Source: Acidiphilium sp. PA
GTDB taxonomy: Bacteria > Pseudomonadota > Alphaproteobacteria > Acetobacterales > Acetobacteraceae
Assembly (NCBI RefSeq): GCF_026191915.1
Contig: NZ_JAIMBY010000001.1
Location: 124,001-188,000, forward strand
Direction of reading: 5' to 3'
Length of the DNA: 64,000 nucleotides
The notes under the pieces were generated by a model. That model saw only the letters and a program-made list of their open reading frames with translations, was not told where the DNA came from and ran no database searches. A program made the position numbers and the translations under genes. Positions 9,050 through 19,154 of this stretch are shown piece by piece; positions within the stretch are counted from its first letter, which is position 1; each line of letters begins with the position of its first letter.

Positions 9050-10728
9050 GCTGGCATCGCCTGGAAGGCCGGCCGCGCAGCGACATAGCGGGCCAAGTTC
9101 TCCGCCCGCGATATCTTGCCGCTGGTCGTCTTGACCAACCAGCCCGGCGGCACAATCATCGCCTCATACAGCGATGCGGCAAACTCGGCATTGACCGCCG
9201 ATCTGATGGATTGAGCGAGCGCACGCTGAGCACCAAGGTCGCTGGAATCCGCCTCGGCAACGACGACAAGCGATTGACTCCCCGTTGCCGGATTGAAAGG
9301 CCCGATCGCAACGGTGCGGCCCGGCTTCACGTCGCAATGAGTATTGACGCAGAACTCCACGTCATGGGCATAAATATTCTTGCCATGAATAATCAGCAGA
9401 TCATCGGAGCGGCCGGTGATGAACAACTCGCCCGCATCGATGAACCCGCGGTCACCCGTGTGATACCAGCCGGCCTCCAGCTTGCCAGGCGGCATCGGCA
9501 AGCGGAAATAACCCTCGAACAAGGTATCGCTCGCCACCACGACAGCGCCGACCTGCCGATCCGGGCACGGTGCGCCATCGGCATCAAGAATGCGCAAACG
9601 CACACCCCGCATCGGCAGACCACACGATAGAATTGCCCGCACGGCGCGCGGATTGTTCGCCATGACGGCAATCCCGTCACGATCCAATCGTTCCGCATCA
9701 ATCGCCAGACTGCGGGGTATGCTGCCTAATGGCGTTTGCGTGACCAGAAAAACCGCCTCGGCCATTGCGTAGGATACCTGCAGTGCGACCGGATCAAGCC
9801 CATGTGCCGCAAATCGTGACCGAAACGCAGCGAGCGTCGATGGTTTGCAAGGCTCTGAACAATCGATGATCGCACGAAGCGACGAGAGATCGTAAGAGAC
9901 ACGATTATCCGCCATGCGCATGATGTGGTGGAAAGCAAAATTGGGCAGCCAGCAGAGCGTCGCACGAAAATCGGCAATCGCATCCAAAAGGCTTGCCGGT
10001 CGCCGCACCCACGCGAACGGGTCGAGCGTCACGACCGGGATTCCAAGCAAGGCGGGTACCATGAAACAGGCGATCAGCCCCATGTCATGATAGACCGGCA
10101 GCCAGGACGCAATGACGTCGCGCTCGGTCAGCGCAAGACATTCGCCCATCGCCGCGACGTGGTCGAGCACCATGCCGTGGCTCAACGCGACGCCTTTTTT
10201 AAGACCGGTCGTCCCCGAGCTATGTTGCAAAAACGCAATGTCATGCCGGTCGCCCTGAAACTGCAAGCCAGGGTCGGCGCCCGGCAGGTCAGTTTCGATG
10301 TCGAGGCAACGATGCGCATAGACAGGAAGATGCTCCCGGACCAGGCCGATGTTGAACTCGTCGGTAACGATCAGTGCGACATCGATACGGGAAAACAGCG
10401 TTCCATGAGAAGACCAGAAAATATTTGCGTCCTGCTTGGGGCTGAGCGGTGGAAAGAAACTCGGAATGGCGCCGATCATCATGGCGCCGAAAAATGCAGC
10501 CGCAGCATTTCGATGGGTGGGTAGCAGCAAAGCGATGACGTCGCGGGGTTGTATCCCGCGCGCGGCGAACACTGCGGCAAATCGTTCGGCGCACGCGTAG
10601 GACTGACGAAACGTCACCGGATTGGAAGGATCATCGGCAAGCACAATGAAGGGCTCGTCACCGCGAGCCGCCGCCACGGCACCAAACCGTTCCACGAGCG
10701 TTCTGCCGCGGGTCAGAAGTGCGTCCAT
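9046..10728 (-). CDS. Fatty-acyl-AMP ligase / acyl-CoA synthetase-like adenylate-forming enzyme
   Basis: The 560-residue enzyme of the ANL superfamily should activate a carboxylic acid as an acyl-adenylate and pass it to a thiol. The signature A3 loop FLQHSSGTTGLKKGV lies near residue 175, A5-like ALQVSYAMAEAVFLV near 330, the A7/A8 hinge region GWYHTGDRGFIDAGELFITGR at about 425-445, and a late lysine motif WLVKTTSGKISRAE. With a stand-alone carrier protein nearby, loading of that carrier (fatty-acyl-AMP ligase style) is more likely than CoA ligation, but this is inference. ATG 10728 is chosen; the longer frame starts at a TTG at 10749. It follows the large glycosyltransferase by 5 bases. 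Confidence 0.82.
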   Translation of the reverse strand: MDALLTRGRTLVERFGAVAAARGDEPFIVLADDPSNPVTFRQSYACAERFAAVFAARGIQPRDVIALLLPTHRNAAAAFFGAMMIGAIPSFFPPLSPKQDANIFWSSHGTLFSRIDVALIVTDEFNIGLVREHLPVYAHRCLDIETDLPGADPGLQFQGDRHDIAFLQHSSGTTGLKKGVALSHGMVLDHVAAMGECLALTERDVIASWLPVYHDMGLIACFMVPALLGIPVVTLDPFAWVRRPASLLDAIADFRATLCWLPNFAFHHIMRMADNRVSYDLSSLRAIIDCSEPCKPSTLAAFRSRFAAHGLDPVALQVSYAMAEAVFLVTQTPLGSIPRSLAIDAERLDRDGIAVMANNPRAVRAILSCGLPMRGVRLRILDADGAPCPDRQVGAVVVASDTLFEGYFRLPMPPGKLEAGWYHTGDRGFIDAGELFITGRSDDLLIIHGKNIYAHDVEFCVNTHCDVKPGRTVAIGPFNPATGSQSLVVVAEADSSDLGAQRALAQSIRSAVNAEFAASLYEAMIVPPGWLVKTTSGKISRAENLARYVAARPAFQAMPA

Positions 10729-10733
10729 CGCTC

Positions 10734-13700
10734 TTACGCCGGTTCGCAAAGATTGGAGCGCCGTGACAGGTTCGGATTATAATACGGGTCGCGCGCTATG
10801 ATCGTTCGCCAGCGATGGGAAAACCGCTCAGTATCCACCGAGTCGGCCGCGTTACGTGGTGCGCTCCGCGATTCGAAATGGCGCAAGCGCGCGAACGGCG
10901 TGTAGACAACGCGCTGGCCCGCTTCGAGCGCACGCAGACAGAAATCGACATCGTTGAAATCGATCGGATAACGTTCGTCAAATCCCCCGATCCGATCGAA
11001 CAGCTTGCGCCGGAACGCCATGAAGGCACCGGTCACTGCAGCGTAATTGCGCATCACATGGGTAAAGCCGTTGTAGCCGATATAGGTGTCCTCGGTGCCA
11101 CAGAACACGTGACCTGCGGCGCCATGCAGGCCGAGCACGATCCCAGCATGTTGCACGGTGTCGTCAGCATACAGCAGCCGACCACCGACGATGCCGACAC
11201 CGGGAAGTTCCAGTGGTTCAAGCACGCTCTCGAGCCAGCCTTCCTCCAGCGCCTCCATGTCATCGTTCAGCAATACCACCCGTTCGGTTGTGGCCGACGC
11301 CACCGCGAAATTGGCCTTTGCCGCGAAATTGAAGGGCGCACCGCCGCGGCGGTGCAACAGCACATCGATCCGGCGATCGCGCTTGGCGAGAACCTGTGCC
11401 ATAGCCTCGCCGCCTTCATCGATCACCAGAACCAGCCTGAATTCGGCGCGTGTAGTATATTTCAAGATCGTATCGACAAAACGTTCGGCGTAGCAGACGC
11501 GTCTCACTCCGGCCCCCGCGGGTTGCTGGGCAAAGCGGGTGAGGACAAGCAGCGTGACAGGTTCGCCCGGCAACGTCGGGCGCACGCGATAACTGCCGGT
11601 AAAGACGCCTGGCTCGACGGTGCCACGGACGCCAAGACGTTCCAGATGTTCCGCAACCGCCCTGCGACCGGCAGATTCCGCTTGCGGCTTGGCCGCGGAT
11701 GTTACGGCGGTCGACCCATCAGCCATCCGCCAGTGATACAAAGGCGCCGGAACATGGTCGAACTGCACCCCCGCACTGGCGGCACGCAACGCGAAATCAT
11801 GGTCCTGTGCGCCATCGAATGCGCTGCGATAGCCGCCGAGTTCCAGGAACCGCGACTTTCGTACACATAGACAATGAAGCACGTACATCACGCTCATCAG
11901 ATGTTCCGGCGCAAAATCGGGCTTGTAGTAATGATCGCCGCGCCGGCCATCCGGGAAGATCTTGTCCTCGTCGCAATAGAGCAGATCCGGTGCGGACGCC
12001 GCCGCGATGCGAGCCGCATACGATTCCAGAAGGCGTGGCGCGATCCGATCGTCGTGATCGACCATGACGACATATGGCGCCGACGACAGCATGACCGCCT
12101 GATTGGTCGCCGCCGATATACCGCCATTACGGTCGGTGAATATCACTCGTACCCGGCTGTCGCGCCGTCGAAGCTCACGTAACGCGCCAAGCGTTGCAGG
12201 ATCGCTCGAGTGATCGTCTGTAATGCACCATTCCCAATTCGAAACCGTCTGCGCACACAAATCGGCGTAAAGCTCTTCAAGCCAGACCGGATTGGTATTG
12301 TAGGTCGGGGTAATGATCGAAAATTGCGGCCGTACCAGGTCTTCGGCCACGTGCCGCGGCGGGGTTCGACCAGACATGATATGAGGCAGGGCAAGGGTTT
12401 CGTCGCGCGGCGACGTGATGACCGGCAGAAAGCGGCTGACATCGAGGCCGAAGGCACATCGCTGTTCAAGCAGGTCGCGCAACGCCTTGCCGACAGTCGC
12501 CGCCGATAAAACGTCCCCGACAGCGCGACAGGTCTCAACGAGGGCCGCACGCGCGCGGGCATCCCGTTTGGGAAACTGCAACAAAGTCGCGACGATCGCA
12601 TCAATATCAGGCTCGAACCAGATCGCGTGGGCCCGGTACGGTCCACGTTCGGTGCCGACTTCGGCCCTTCGGCCGGGAATGAGCAGCGGATAATCCGGAC
12701 CGAGCAACTCGGTCGCACCGGCGTAATCCGACACCAGCGCAGGCACCCCAAGCACGAGCGATTCGAATATATTCAGCCCGAAGCCCTCGCTGCGATGGGG
12801 CGAGATATAAAGGTCAGCGGCCGACTTCAGCATCAGCAGATTGGGGCGGTCGAGCACCGCATCGATCACCATCGTATCCGCGGGCATATCCTCGAGTTCG
12901 CCGCCCCCGGTGTCGCGTGAATGGGTTTTCAAGACGAACAGGAACGCGCCAGGCGCCTGTGCCGTGACACGCTGGACGACCGCCCGAAATACATCAATAC
13001 CCTTGCGCGCGGTGTAGGATGACGCATCCATCACGAACAGCACCACCGTCCGGGGCCGGTCGGATTGGCGTCGCGCCTTTTTGGCGCTTTGGATTGCCTT
13101 CACCCAATGCGAGGGTTCAGCCCGGTCCCGCTCCGCCAGCAAAGCCGCACGATCGACCACGTAGGGAATTGTTTCGATGCTCCGCGCAGTGACCGCAGCG
13201 AAAGCGTCCTTGCAGAAAACGCTGGGCGTTATGATCAAATCGAACGCACCCAGCACAGCATTCCACTCCGGGCGGGAGACCGGCATTTCCCAGACCCAGG
13301 CGCCGATATTGATCCGGTGGTCAAACAGCGCGCTTCCGTAACTATCGAGCAGCGTCGCGACGTGATCGGGGTTCAAACAGATAAAATTATGGCCAAATCG
13401 TAACCGTGTCGGGTCGAACAGGTCGAACGTACCGCCCGGCCGCGTCGCGCCCGTCACGTCGTATTCATCGACCGTGATGCCCGCGGCGCGCATGGCGTCC
13501 CGGTAGCCGCGCGCCGCGGCGCCGAGACCGCTCGGCGCCGAAAGCGCGCCGAACAAATTGACACCACCGACTTCGAATCGTCCCAGATCCTCGAGATGCA
13601 ACGGCCGCGCCGCGAATAGATTGGTGCCCGGCGCCAATCGTTGTTCCCGCAGGCCGTGGTCGCGCCAATGACCCTCCAGCGCCGCGTCGGTTGGATAGTC

Positions 13701-14873
13701 ATGCAGATCAGGGTTGGCACGCCGGTAACCTTCGGCATCGAACTGCGCATTGACCTTCGCCGGTGCCGTAACCCGCCACAATGATTCATCGATAATCGCC
13801 CGCCCGGCAGCCGCCGGTTGCCGATAGAGTACCGATGCCGTTTCAGCAGCGGTCGCCAGACTGACCTTCCGCGTGGCACGCGGCCGGCCCGCCAGCGCCG
13901 TTCGCAGGGGAATATCGCGCGATCGGGTCGCGACATCGGCAAGCGCCGGATGCGGCAACCGGCCTTCCGCATCGCCCACAACAAGAAAATGGTCGAGACC
14001 TGACCGGATGACCCCATGCCGTTTAAGCGTATGAACATCCGGATAGACGGTCAGGTAGAAATGTTCGTCGAACCACCAGAGCCGATCGCCGATCGCCTGG
14101 CTTTCCGCAAGAACGAAGCTTCGCTCGGCCCGGCGAGCCTCCGCAGGATCAGGATTGTCGATATCGAAATCCGGCAGCGTTCCCGGCCGGACGGTTTCAT
14201 CGGTTTCGGCGAAATGGGCGAACCCCGAAGTGATGCGGCCCGCTTCAATCGCTGCGGCAACCTCAGGATTGGCGGCAAGATAATCCGGTTCGGAAAACAC
14301 GCCATTGGGCGAGACCCGTTCGCTCCCGACGATGTCGATGTAGAACAGAAAGAGCTCATAGGCATTCAGGTTGACGATCTGTGGAAAGCGGGTTTTGTAT
14401 AGTTTCACGAACGCCCACGGATTGAACCATGTGTTCGGAACGAACCGCTCGCTCTCGGGCAGATCGAAGTAGGCGCGCACCGCGGTTTGTCCGGCGACAT
14501 GCAGCGAGAACGACCGCGCAAGGCGATGGCGGACATAGTGCAGATCGAACTCAAGTGAAGGCAACCGCCCTTCCGCCGCACCAAACTCCCAGAAATGGCG
14601 TTCGACATCAAACAGCGGGTTCGATTTCACGATGTCTTTGATGTCTGGATATTTATTGACGTAATAATGTCGGCGGAACACAAAATCCGGGATTTGATTG
14701 CCATCGGCCTCTTTGGCCACCGGCGAGAATCGAACCGGTAGATCGGCCACATTGAAATCCGGCCCCGTCTCGCCCGCGATAACGAGCGGCCGTTTGTCCG
14801 TCGATTTGGTCGAAGCTCTCTTAACAATATTGCGTTCGGTTGGTGGCACGGATCTTTGATCAGCGAGCGCCAT
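10734..14873 (-). CDS. Giant multidomain glycosyltransferase (repeat region + GT4 + two GT2 domains)
   Basis: This protein of about 1,379 residues combines three catalytic units. Residues about 55-420 hold at least four copies of an approximately 45-residue repeat (F-D-x-x-Y-Y-x-x-x-Y-P-D...H-F...G-x-x-E-G-R-x-P), near residues 61, 191, 268 and 377, with weaker copies between. Residues about 433-830 are a GT4-type fold (SGLGAAARGY, HRSEGFGLNIFESLVLGVPALVSDYAG). Residues about 849-1100 are a GT2 domain (FSIITPTYNTN, MVDHDD). Residues about 1104-1379 are a second GT2 domain (VVLLNDDMEALEEGWLES, FNDVDFCLRA). It probably adds several sugars of a surface polymer. The start is taken at ATG 14873; a 16-codon longer frame exists. 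It heads the 14873-7871 operon. Confidence 0.85.
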   Translation of the reverse strand: MALADQRSVPPTERNIVKRASTKSTDKRPLVIAGETGPDFNVADLPVRFSPVAKEADGNQIPDFVFRRHYYVNKYPDIKDIVKSNPLFDVERHFWEFGAAEGRLPSLEFDLHYVRHRLARSFSLHVAGQTAVRAYFDLPESERFVPNTWFNPWAFVKLYKTRFPQIVNLNAYELFLFYIDIVGSERVSPNGVFSEPDYLAANPEVAAAIEAGRITSGFAHFAETDETVRPGTLPDFDIDNPDPAEARRAERSFVLAESQAIGDRLWWFDEHFYLTVYPDVHTLKRHGVIRSGLDHFLVVGDAEGRLPHPALADVATRSRDIPLRTALAGRPRATRKVSLATAAETASVLYRQPAAAGRAIIDESLWRVTAPAKVNAQFDAEGYRRANPDLHDYPTDAALEGHWRDHGLREQRLAPGTNLFAARPLHLEDLGRFEVGGVNLFGALSAPSGLGAAARGYRDAMRAAGITVDEYDVTGATRPGGTFDLFDPTRLRFGHNFICLNPDHVATLLDSYGSALFDHRINIGAWVWEMPVSRPEWNAVLGAFDLIITPSVFCKDAFAAVTARSIETIPYVVDRAALLAERDRAEPSHWVKAIQSAKKARRQSDRPRTVVLFVMDASSYTARKGIDVFRAVVQRVTAQAPGAFLFVLKTHSRDTGGGELEDMPADTMVIDAVLDRPNLLMLKSAADLYISPHRSEGFGLNIFESLVLGVPALVSDYAGATELLGPDYPLLIPGRRAEVGTERGPYRAHAIWFEPDIDAIVATLLQFPKRDARARAALVETCRAVGDVLSAATVGKALRDLLEQRCAFGLDVSRFLPVITSPRDETLALPHIMSGRTPPRHVAEDLVRPQFSIITPTYNTNPVWLEELYADLCAQTVSNWEWCITDDHSSDPATLGALRELRRRDSRVRVIFTDRNGGISAATNQAVMLSSAPYVVMVDHDDRIAPRLLESYAARIAAASAPDLLYCDEDKIFPDGRRGDHYYKPDFAPEHLMSVMYVLHCLCVRKSRFLELGGYRSAFDGAQDHDFALRAASAGVQFDHVPAPLYHWRMADGSTAVTSAAKPQAESAGRRAVAEHLERLGVRGTVEPGVFTGSYRVRPTLPGEPVTLLVLTRFAQQPAGAGVRRVCYAERFVDTILKYTTRAEFRLVLVIDEGGEAMAQVLAKRDRRIDVLLHRRGGAPFNFAAKANFAVASATTERVVLLNDDMEALEEGWLESVLEPLELPGVGIVGGRLLYADDTVQHAGIVLGLHGAAGHVFCGTEDTYIGYNGFTHVMRNYAAVTGAFMAFRRKLFDRIGGFDERYPIDFNDVDFCLRALEAGQRVVYTPFARLRHFESRSAPRNAADSVDTERFSHRWRTIIARDPYYNPNLSRRSNLCEPA

Positions 14874-15216
14874 CAGGATGAAAACCTTTCTATGCCAAGG
14901 GAGTCTACGCCAGCAGCACACTTCAAGGATGTGCCGCCCTAGGTTGTATCAAAAACGACATTTTGTCCAAGAAAATTTTTACAACATTAAATTTTTAGTA
15001 AAAAATATTGAAACTGTCCAGACATCTCAATTCGCTTGCCTAGGTCACGGGCCAAACCGAAACGCGATAAATTTTATGCGGATTTAATGCGGCGGACGAA
15101 AAATCAGCATCTCGCTTTTATGCGCAACCGCCGATGGTGAGTGCCTCGGCCACATGCCCGCGCAGCGATCAATCGCGCGCAGGCCTTGCCGGCCGCATGG
15201 AAACAAGGAGCCCGAC
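14874..15216. other. Divergent intergenic region between the glycan operon and kdp
   Basis: This 343-base region must hold promoters in both directions. A markedly AT-rich patch (about 14950-15020) is unlike the flanking coding DNA and could hold the glycan-operon promoter. Near 15070-15125 there are three TTTA(A)TGCG repeats (separate entry). No open frame with family-like composition is seen. Confidence 0.5.
15073..15125 (+). promoter_or_regulatory. Direct repeats TTTA(A)TGCGG upstream of kdp, candidate KdpE-type operator
   Basis: TTTATGCGG (15073-15081) and TTTAATGCGG (15083-15092) are direct repeats ten bases apart. A third copy, TTTATGCGC, lies at 15117-15125. OmpR/PhoB-family regulators, to which KdpE belongs, bind tandem direct repeats of about this spacing, and the E. 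coli kdp site is also TTTA-rich. The site is 92-144 bases upstream of the first kdp-operon start codon. Binding is inferred only. Confidence 0.4.
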
Positions 15217-15300
15217 ATGTCCGATAGTATCCCGATCCTGCTCACGGCCGCCGTCTTTGCGCTGTTCTTCGCCTACGTAACGATCTGCGCAAAAGTCTGA
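15217..15300 (+). CDS. 27-residue single-span membrane peptide at the head of the kdp operon
   Basis: A short frame, MSDSIPILLTAAVFALFFAY followed by VTICAKV, begins at ATG 15217 with AAGGAG 6 bases upstream. That is a better ribosome-binding site than kdpF shows. The product is one hydrophobic helix with a short basic tail. It ends 4 bases before kdpF. No family is recognised; it is similar in size and topology to KdpF, so it may be a KdpF-like stabilising peptide of the pump. It is too short for usual gene callers. Confidence 0.6.
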   Translation: MSDSIPILLTAAVFALFFAYVTICAKV

Positions 15301-15304
15301 TCAC

Positions 15305-15391
15305 ATGGTCGAACTGGTACTGGCCGGCGCCGTGGCGCTTGGCCTTGCGATCTATCTGGTCTGGGCGTTGGTCCGGCCCGAGGATTTTTGA
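15305..15391 (+). CDS. kdpF: Potassium-transporting ATPase subunit KdpF
   Basis: KdpF is a small single-span lipid-like stabiliser of the KdpFABC complex. The 28-residue product, MVELVLAGAVALGLAIYLVW then ALVRPEDF, matches the family's usual ending (L-V-x-P-E-x-F) and length. It begins 4 bases after the 27-residue peptide and ends 1 base before the kdpA start codon. Confidence 0.9.
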   Translation: MVELVLAGAVALGLAIYLVWALVRPEDF

Positions 15392-15392
15392 C

Positions 15393-17090
15393 ATGACCAC
15401 CCACGGCAGTCTCTACATCGCCCTCGTCCTGGTCCTGGTGCTCGGCGCGGCGTTTCCGCTCGGTGCCTATATGGCACGGTTGTTCGAGGGCAGACTCCGG
15501 TTGCTCGCGCCGGTCGAGACCGGCATTTACCGGATTTGCGGCATCGATCCGACGCGTCAAATGACCTGGGCGGCCTATGCCGTCGCCCTGCTGATCCTCA
15601 GCGCGCTGCATTTCATCCTGCTCTACGCCATCCTGCGCCTGCAATATTATCTGCCGTTCAACCCGCAGCACATCGCCGGCATGGCGCCGATGCTCGCCTT
15701 CAACACCGCCGCCAGTTTCACCACCAACACCAACTGGCAGGCCTACGCGCCCGAGAGCATGATCTCGAACGGCGCGCAGATGTTCGGCCTTGTCGTGCAT
15801 ATGTTCATCAGCGCCGCCGCCGGCATCGCGGTCGCGGCCGCACTGATGCGCGCCTTCGCCAGCGGCGGCCTCAAGACACTCGGCAATCTCTATGTCGATA
15901 TCGTGCGGATCACCCTGTATCTGCTGCTGCCGGTCGCGCTGATCGCCGCAATCCTGCTGCTGGTCGCCGGCATCCCGATGACATTCGATGGCTTCGCGAC
16001 GATCCATACCTTGGCCGGCGGCACGCAGACCATTGCGCGTGGCCCGATCGCCCTGCAGGAGGCGATCAAGGAACTCGGCACCAACGGCGGCGGCTTCTTC
16101 AACGCCAATTCGGCCCATCCGTTTGAAAACCCGAACGCGCTGACCAACCTGTTCGAAATCTGGCTGCTGCTGGTGATCGGCTTCGCCCTGCCGATCGCCT
16201 TCGGTCATCTGATCGGGCGCAGACGCGAAGGCATCGCCCTGTTCACGGCCATGGCGCTCATCCTCGGTCTCGCGATGGCCGGTGACTACGCCGCCGAAGC
16301 CGCCAACAACCCCATCCTGGTCCACGCCGGCATCATGGCCCGCCCGGGCAACATGGTCGGCAAGGAGATCCGCTTCGGCATCGCGCAATCAACCACCTTC
16401 AACACCGCCGCCACCGGCACCTCGACCGGCGCGGTCGACGCCGTGACCGACAGCGACACGCCGCTCGGCGGCCTGATCCCGCTGTTTCTGATGCAACTCG
16501 GTGAAATCGCGCCAGGCGGCGTCGGCTCAGGTCTGTACGGCATGGTCCTGTTCGCGCTGCTCGCCGTGTTCGTCGCCGGGCTGATGGTCGGGCGCACGCC
16601 GGAATACCTCGGCAAGAAGGTGCAATCCAAAGAGATCAAGCTCGCCATGCTGGCGGTCCTGATCCAGACGCTGTTCATCCTCGCCGGCACCGGATTTTCC
16701 CTCCTGACCGGTTCCGGGCTCGCCTCGCTCGCCAATGCCGGGCCGCATGGCCTGACCGAGATGCTCTATGGCTGGACCTCGGCCACCGAAAACAACGGCT
16801 CGGCCTTCGCCGGCCTGTCGGCCAATACGCCGCTGCTCGACTATGGGCTCGGTCTGGCCATGCTGTTCGGCCGGTTCGCCGTGCTGATCCCGGTCCTGGC
16901 AATCGCGGGTTCGCTCGCGCTGAAGCCGAAACTGCCGCAATCGACCGGCACCTTCCCGACCGATGGGCCGCTGTTCACGGGCCTGCTGATCGGCGTGATC
17001 GTCATTCTGGGTGGCTTGCAGTTCATGCCGGCCGACACGCTGGGCCCGCTCGCCGAACATTACCTGATGCTCTCCGGCAAGACCTTCTGA
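15393..17090 (+). CDS. kdpA: Potassium-transporting ATPase subunit KdpA
   Basis: KdpA is the membrane channel-like subunit that binds and passes K+ in the KdpFABC P-type ATPase. The 565-residue protein has about ten membrane segments and the four selectivity-filter-like regions of the family: [52 protein letters not shown] and [16 protein letters not shown]. The upstream in-frame ATG at 15339 would overlap kdpF, so ATG 15393 is used. Length matches the family (about 560). Confidence 0.97.
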   Translation: MTTHGSLYIALVLVLVLGAAFPLGAYMARLFEGRLRLLAPVETGIYRICGIDPTRQMTWAAYAVALLILSALHFILLYAILRLQYYLPFNPQHIAGMAPMLAFNTAASFTTNTNWQAYAPESMISNGAQMFGLVVHMFISAAAGIAVAAALMRAFASGGLKTLGNLYVDIVRITLYLLLPVALIAAILLLVAGIPMTFDGFATIHTLAGGTQTIARGPIALQEAIKELGTNGGGFFNANSAHPFENPNALTNLFEIWLLLVIGFALPIAFGHLIGRRREGIALFTAMALILGLAMAGDYAAEAANNPILVHAGIMARPGNMVGKEIRFGIAQSTTFNTAATGTSTGAVDAVTDSDTPLGGLIPLFLMQLGEIAPGGVGSGLYGMVLFALLAVFVAGLMVGRTPEYLGKKVQSKEIKLAMLAVLIQTLFILAGTGFSLLTGSGLASLANAGPHGLTEMLYGWTSATENNGSAFAGLSANTPLLDYGLGLAMLFGRFAVLIPVLAIAGSLALKPKLPQSTGTFPTDGPLFTGLLIGVIVILGGLQFMPADTLGPLAEHYLMLSGKTF

Positions 17091-17104
17091 CACAGAGAAA
17101 AACC

Positions 17105-19141
17105 ATGTCCCATCAAGCCGATACGATCGGTCTGTTCGATCGTGCCATTCTGCGCCGCGCCACCGGCGATGCGGTGGTGAAACTCGACCCGCGCCGGTTG
17201 ATCCGCAATCCGGTGATCTTCACCACCGAAATCGTCGCGCTGCTGGTCACCGTGGTGGGTCTGCACAAAATGGTCATCGGCCAGCCTGCGGCCTTCTCGC
17301 TGGTCATCGCGGTCTGGCTGTGGATCACCGTGCTGTTCGCCACCTTCGCCGAAGCCGTGGCGGAGGGCCGCGGCCGGGTGCGGGCCGATGCGCTGCGGCG
17401 CGCCCGGTCCGACACCATGGCCAAGCTGATCCTCGATCCGCGCGACCGCACCCTGTTCAAACCAACCCCCGCGCCCGAGTTGCACAAGGATGATCTGGTC
17501 CTGGTCGAAGCCGGCGACATCATCCCCTCGGATGGCGACATCATCGAAGGGATCGCGAGCGTCAACGAAAGTGCAATCACCGGCGAATCCGCCCCGGTGA
17601 TCCGCGAAGCCGGCGGCGATCGCTCGGCCGTCACCGGCGGCACGCAGCTAGTGTCGGACGTCCTGGTCATCCGCATCACCGCCGAACCGGGCTCGACCTT
17701 CCTCGACCGGATGATCGCCCTGGTCGAAGGTGCCGAACGGCGCAAGACACCAAACGAGATCGCGCTCGATATCCTGCTCGCCGGCCTGACCCTGATTTTC
17801 CTGATCGCAGTGGCGACCCTCCCTGGATTTGCCGCCTATTCGCACACCCATCTGTCGATCGCGGTGCTCGCCGCCCTGTTCGTCTGCCTGATCCCGACCA
17901 CGATCGGCGGTCTGCTCTCCGCCATCGGCATCGCGGGGATGGATCGTCTGATCCGTTTCAACGTGGTCGCCACATCGGGCCGCGCCGTCGAAGCCGCCGG
18001 CGATGTCGATGCGCTGCTGCTCGACAAGACCGGCACGATCACCTTCGGCAACCGCATGGCCAGCGCGATCTATCCGGTGCCGGGCGTCGATGAGCGGACG
18101 CTGGCCGAGGCGGCGGCCGTCGCATCGCTCGGTGACGAAACCCCGGAAGGCCGCTCGATCGTAACGCTGATGCGCGACCGCTATCAGATCGAAACCGGAC
18201 TGCCGATGACCGCAACATTGGTGCCGTTCAGCGCCAACACGCGCGTCTCCGGCATCGATGCCGGCGGCCGATCCTGGCGCAAGGGCGCGGTCGACTCGGT
18301 GTTGCAGCTCACCGGCAGCCCACCGCCCGCCGCATTCACCGACGCCGTCTCGCGCATCGCCCGCGCCGGCGCGACGCCGCTCGCCCTGGCGGTCGACGGC
18401 CGGTTGCTCGGCGCGATCGAACTCAAGGACATCGTCAAACCCGGCATCAAGGAGCGTTTCGCCGATCTGCGCCGCATGGGCATCCGCACCATCATGGTCA
18501 CCGGCGATAACCGCGTCACCGCTGCCGCCATCGCCGCCGAAGCCGGGGTGGACGACGTGATCGCCGAAGCGACGCCGCAGGACAAGCTCGGCTACATCCG
18601 CAAGGCACAGGAGGAAGGCCGCCTGGTCGCGATGTGCGGCGACGGCACCAACGATGCGCCGGCCCTGGCCCAGGCGGATGTCGGCGTCGCGATGCAGACC
18701 GGCACCCAGGCCGCGCGCGAGGCCGGCAACATGGTCGACCTCGACAGCGATCCGACCAAGCTGATCGAAATCGTCGAAATCGGCAAACAATTGCTCATCA
18801 CGCGCGGTGCGCTCACGACTTTTTCGATCGCCAACGACATCTCGAAATACTTCGCCATCCTGCCGGCGATTTTCGTCGCCCCCTACCCGGGTCTGCAGGC
18901 GCTCAACATCATGGGCCTGACCTCGCCCGAAAGTGCGATTCTAGCCGCGGTGATCTTCAATGCACTGATCATCGTGGTGCTGGTGCCGCTCGCCTTGCGC
19001 GGCGTGACGTTCCGCGCGGTCGGCGCGGCCGCGCTGCTGCGCCGCAACCTGCTGGTCTATGGCCTCGGGGGCATCATCGCCCCCTTCGTCGGGATCAAGG
19101 CGATCGACATGATCCTCACCGCCTTTCACATCTTTACCTGA
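17105..19141 (+). CDS. kdpB: Potassium-transporting ATPase ATP-binding subunit KdpB
   Basis: KdpB is the catalytic P-type ATPase subunit. The 678-residue protein contains the actuator loop AITGESAPV, the phosphorylation motif [14 protein letters not shown] (Asp is phosphorylated), KGAVDSV in the nucleotide-binding domain, the [21 protein letters not shown] segment and the hinge [21 protein letters not shown]. About seven membrane segments are seen. All key residues are present, so the enzyme looks functional. It follows kdpA by 14 bases and precedes kdpC by 13. Confidence 0.98.
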   Translation: MSHQADTIGLFDRAILRRATGDAVVKLDPRRLIRNPVIFTTEIVALLVTVVGLHKMVIGQPAAFSLVIAVWLWITVLFATFAEAVAEGRGRVRADALRRARSDTMAKLILDPRDRTLFKPTPAPELHKDDLVLVEAGDIIPSDGDIIEGIASVNESAITGESAPVIREAGGDRSAVTGGTQLVSDVLVIRITAEPGSTFLDRMIALVEGAERRKTPNEIALDILLAGLTLIFLIAVATLPGFAAYSHTHLSIAVLAALFVCLIPTTIGGLLSAIGIAGMDRLIRFNVVATSGRAVEAAGDVDALLLDKTGTITFGNRMASAIYPVPGVDERTLAEAAAVASLGDETPEGRSIVTLMRDRYQIETGLPMTATLVPFSANTRVSGIDAGGRSWRKGAVDSVLQLTGSPPPAAFTDAVSRIARAGATPLALAVDGRLLGAIELKDIVKPGIKERFADLRRMGIRTIMVTGDNRVTAAAIAAEAGVDDVIAEATPQDKLGYIRKAQEEGRLVAMCGDGTNDAPALAQADVGVAMQTGTQAAREAGNMVDLDSDPTKLIEIVEIGKQLLITRGALTTFSIANDISKYFAILPAIFVAPYPGLQALNIMGLTSPESAILAAVIFNALIIVVLVPLALRGVTFRAVGAAALLRRNLLVYGLGGIIAPFVGIKAIDMILTAFHIFT

Positions 19142-19154
19142 TCGGACCATCGCC

